Below, piece by piece: positions 4,884 to 6,236 of a stretch of DNA of 6,236 bases. This DNA comes from Desulfobacterales bacterium (GTDB taxonomy: Bacteria > Desulfobacterota > Desulfobacteria > Desulfobacterales > C00003106): assembly GCA_030613165.1 (NCBI GenBank), contig JAUWMN010000110.1, forward strand, positions 1 through 6,236, read 5' to 3'. Each line of letters starts with the position of its first letter. The first letter of the stretch is position 1. The notes beneath the pieces were generated by a model. That model ran no database searches. It saw only the letters and a program-made list of their open reading frames with translations, and was not told the origin of the DNA. The position numbers and the translations under genes were made by a program.

Positions 4884-5809
4884 ACAGAATCCACCAACAG
4901 GAATTGGAACAACTTCAATCCCTTTTTAAGGAAGAAGGAATTGATCGCGCGGAGGATCGTATAAAGATCCTTGCAATGTTCCTTGCTACTGAAAAACATA
5001 TTACAGACACAGAGTTTATAGAATTCCTTAAAGAAAAAGGGCATAATTTTGAAGCAAGTTTTGTCAGAGACACCTTGCAGCTTTTTACCCGCTACGGATT
5101 CGCGCGCAGGAACAAATTTGAAGGGGAAGAGCCCAGATACGAACATCGGCATCTGGGGCACCATCATGATCATCTTATATGCATAAAATGCCAAAAAATA
5201 ATCGAATTCGAAAACAACCAGTTAGAGGCAATGCAGCTCCAGACAGCTGCACAACACGGCTTCCACATGTTGCAGCACAAGATGGAAATATACGGCCTCT
5301 GTTCTGACTGTATCAACACACGCGAGGCATCGCTTTCACTTGCCTCAGCCAAGGTAGGAGAACATGTTCAAATAAAGGAGTTTACCGGAGGGAGCGGTAT
5401 GCAAAACCGGTTGGCTACCCTTGGGCTTCGCTCCGGGGATGAGGTTGAGATACTTACCAACTCCGGTCACGGTCCGCTCGTTCTTGCTCTGAATTGTAGC
5501 CGACTGGCGCTGGGCAGAGGTATTGCCCAAAAAATCATAGTCCTCCCTAATGGAAGACAAAAAGGTGAAAAACCGCAAGTAAGACTCAGCCAACTAACAG
5601 AAGGACAGAAAGCAACAATAGTTCGTGTGACAGGGGGCGGCGCCTTTCGCAGGCGGCTTATGGAAATGGGTTTTTTAAAGGGCACGGAAATTACAGTTGA
5701 AAAATACGCCCCCTTACAGGACCCCATGGAATTGGTTTTAAAAGGGTATCATGTCTCACTCCGTGTATGTGAGGCAGCACAAGTATTCGTGAGTGTAGGG
5801 AGCAAATAA
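4880..5809 (+). CDS. Fur-FeoA-FeoA fusion protein
   Basis: This 309-residue protein joins three domains usually encoded separately. Residues 1-146 are a Fur fold. It has the Fur-type HHHDHLIC at 94-101, C101/C104 (CIKC) and C141/C144 (CSDC) as a Cys4 zinc site, and KIIEF and HGF elements as in E. coli Fur. Residues about 150-223 are a first FeoA domain (NRLATLGLRSGDEVEIL, GHGPLVLAL, RLALGRGIAQKIIV). Residues about 234-307 are a second FeoA domain closer to classical FeoA (RRRLMEMGFLKGTEITVEKYAPLQDPMEL region 257-285, then KGYHVSLR). FeoA is a small SH3-like cytoplasmic partner of FeoB. The recognition-helix region SFVRDTLQLFTRYGF (60-74) lacks the usual (S/T)-V-Y-R-T core, so DNA binding may be weak or altered. 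Start: AAGGAG (4869-4874) lies 5 bases before ATG 4880, which overlaps the fur stop. Its own stop overlaps feoB. Likely role: an iron-responsive link between sensing and FeoB transport, which is inference. Confidence 0.9.
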   Translation: MNRIHQQELEQLQSLFKEEGIDRAEDRIKILAMFLATEKHITDTEFIEFLKEKGHNFEASFVRDTLQLFTRYGFARRNKFEGEEPRYEHRHLGHHHDHLICIKCQKIIEFENNQLEAMQLQTAAQHGFHMLQHKMEIYGLCSDCINTREASLSLASAKVGEHVQIKEFTGGSGMQNRLATLGLRSGDEVEILTNSGHGPLVLALNCSRLALGRGIAQKIIVLPNGRQKGEKPQVRLSQLTEGQKATIVRVTGGGAFRRRLMEMGFLKGTEITVEKYAPLQDPMELVLKGYHVSLRVCEAAQVFVSVGSK

Positions 5810-6236
5810 TGTCGAAGCAAACCTTTACAGTGGCCCTTGCAGGCAATCCAAACTCCGGCAAGACCACGATTTTTAATAATCTGACCGGCACGAGACAGAA
5901 GGTGGGAAACTGGCCGGGTGTGACCGTAGAGAAAAAACAGGGACACATAAAACAGAACGGATACGATATTACTATTGTTGATCTGCCAGGCACTTACAGC
6001 CTTACCGCATACTCGATCGAAGAGATAGTGGCCCGCGATTTTATCCTGGATGAAAAGCCCGACGTGGTCGTAGTCATTATCGATGCCTCCAATTTAGAAC
6101 GAAATCTTTACCTCGCCACACAGATCAGGGAACTCGACACAAAGGTCATCTTTGTCTTAAATATGGTCGATGTCGCCCAGGAGAACAAGATAAAGATAGA
6201 TAAAAAAAAGCTTTCCGAATTGTTAGATGTTCCGGT
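5809..6236 (+). CDS. feoB: Ferrous iron transporter FeoB, 3' end cut by window
   Basis: FeoB is the inner-membrane ferrous iron transporter with an N-terminal GTPase domain. The first 142 codons are visible and cover most of the G domain. G1 is GNPNSGKT (12-19), followed by VGNWPGVTVE (32-41) as the G2/switch I region with Thr39, G3 DLPG (58-61), and G4 NMVD (118-121). The VVVIIDASNLERNLYL stretch (87-102) is also characteristic. G5, the membrane domain and the C-terminal part lie beyond the window, as full FeoB is usually 600-800 residues. The ATG at 5809 overlaps the previous stop in TAATG (5807-5811). AGGGAG (5797-5802) lies 6 bases upstream, inside the preceding gene. It is co-transcribed with the two regulator genes, so iron status should control it through the promoter before fur. 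Confidence 0.96.
   Translation, partial: MSKQTFTVALAGNPNSGKTTIFNNLTGTRQKVGNWPGVTVEKKQGHIKQNGYDITIVDLPGTYSLTAYSIEEIVARDFILDEKPDVVVVIIDASNLERNLYLATQIRELDTKVIFVLNMVDVAQENKIKIDKKKLSELLDVP

Noticed and set aside
5691..5993. Minus-strand open frame across the FeoA-FeoB junction
   Set aside because: It lies antisense to two clearly conserved coding regions and has no recognisable motif or ribosome site.
1..6236. CRISPR array, tRNA or rRNA genes
   Set aside because: No regularly spaced direct repeats, no tRNA-like arms and no rRNA-like segments were found on reading the window; the largest non-coding gap is 222 bases.

Overview
The window is about 6.2 kb of moderate-GC bacterial chromosome holding seven protein genes, two of them cut by the window edges, plus two non-coding repeat elements. 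No gene gives a firm taxonomic call. An anaerobic or microaerobic Gram-negative-type bacterium (Desulfobacterota, Nitrospirota or an anammox-type planctomycete) fits the ferrous iron uptake operon, the plant-type DapB and the style of the extragenic repeats, but this is inference.

Left block (1-1823, + strand): the 3' part of a ParA/Soj-family ATPase gene, truncated by the window edge just after its Walker A lysine. It is followed by a gene for an unrecognised single-span membrane protein with a very lysine-rich, histone-H1-like N-terminal tail, preceded by its own candidate promoter. The gap 1824-1946 holds a long imperfect palindrome that separates this block from the convergent glgC.

Middle block (1947-4268, - strand): dapB (dihydrodipicolinate reductase of the plant-like type, lysine/diaminopimelate synthesis) and, downstream of it, glgC (ADP-glucose pyrophosphorylase, glycogen synthesis). 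The 222-bp gap between them is mostly filled by a 154-bp MITE-like element with 17-bp perfect terminal inverted repeats and inner REP-like hairpins.

Right block (4413-6236, + strand): a tightly overlapped iron operon of fur, a gene fusing a Fur-like domain to two FeoA domains, and feoB (cut by the window edge). Stop and start codons overlap at both junctions (ATGA and TAATG). It diverges from dapB across a 144-bp region in which the two candidate promoters have back-to-back TTGACA -35 boxes. A 23-bp AT-rich imperfect palindrome overlaps the fur -10 region and is a candidate Fur operator.

The most unusual item is the Fur-FeoA-FeoA fusion. It joins an iron-sensing regulator fold to the small SH3-like domains that normally act as separate partners of the FeoB ferrous iron transporter, and its putative DNA-recognition helix looks degenerate. 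The architecture parallels DtxR/IdeR repressors, which also carry a FeoA-like SH3 domain, but is built from a different regulator family.
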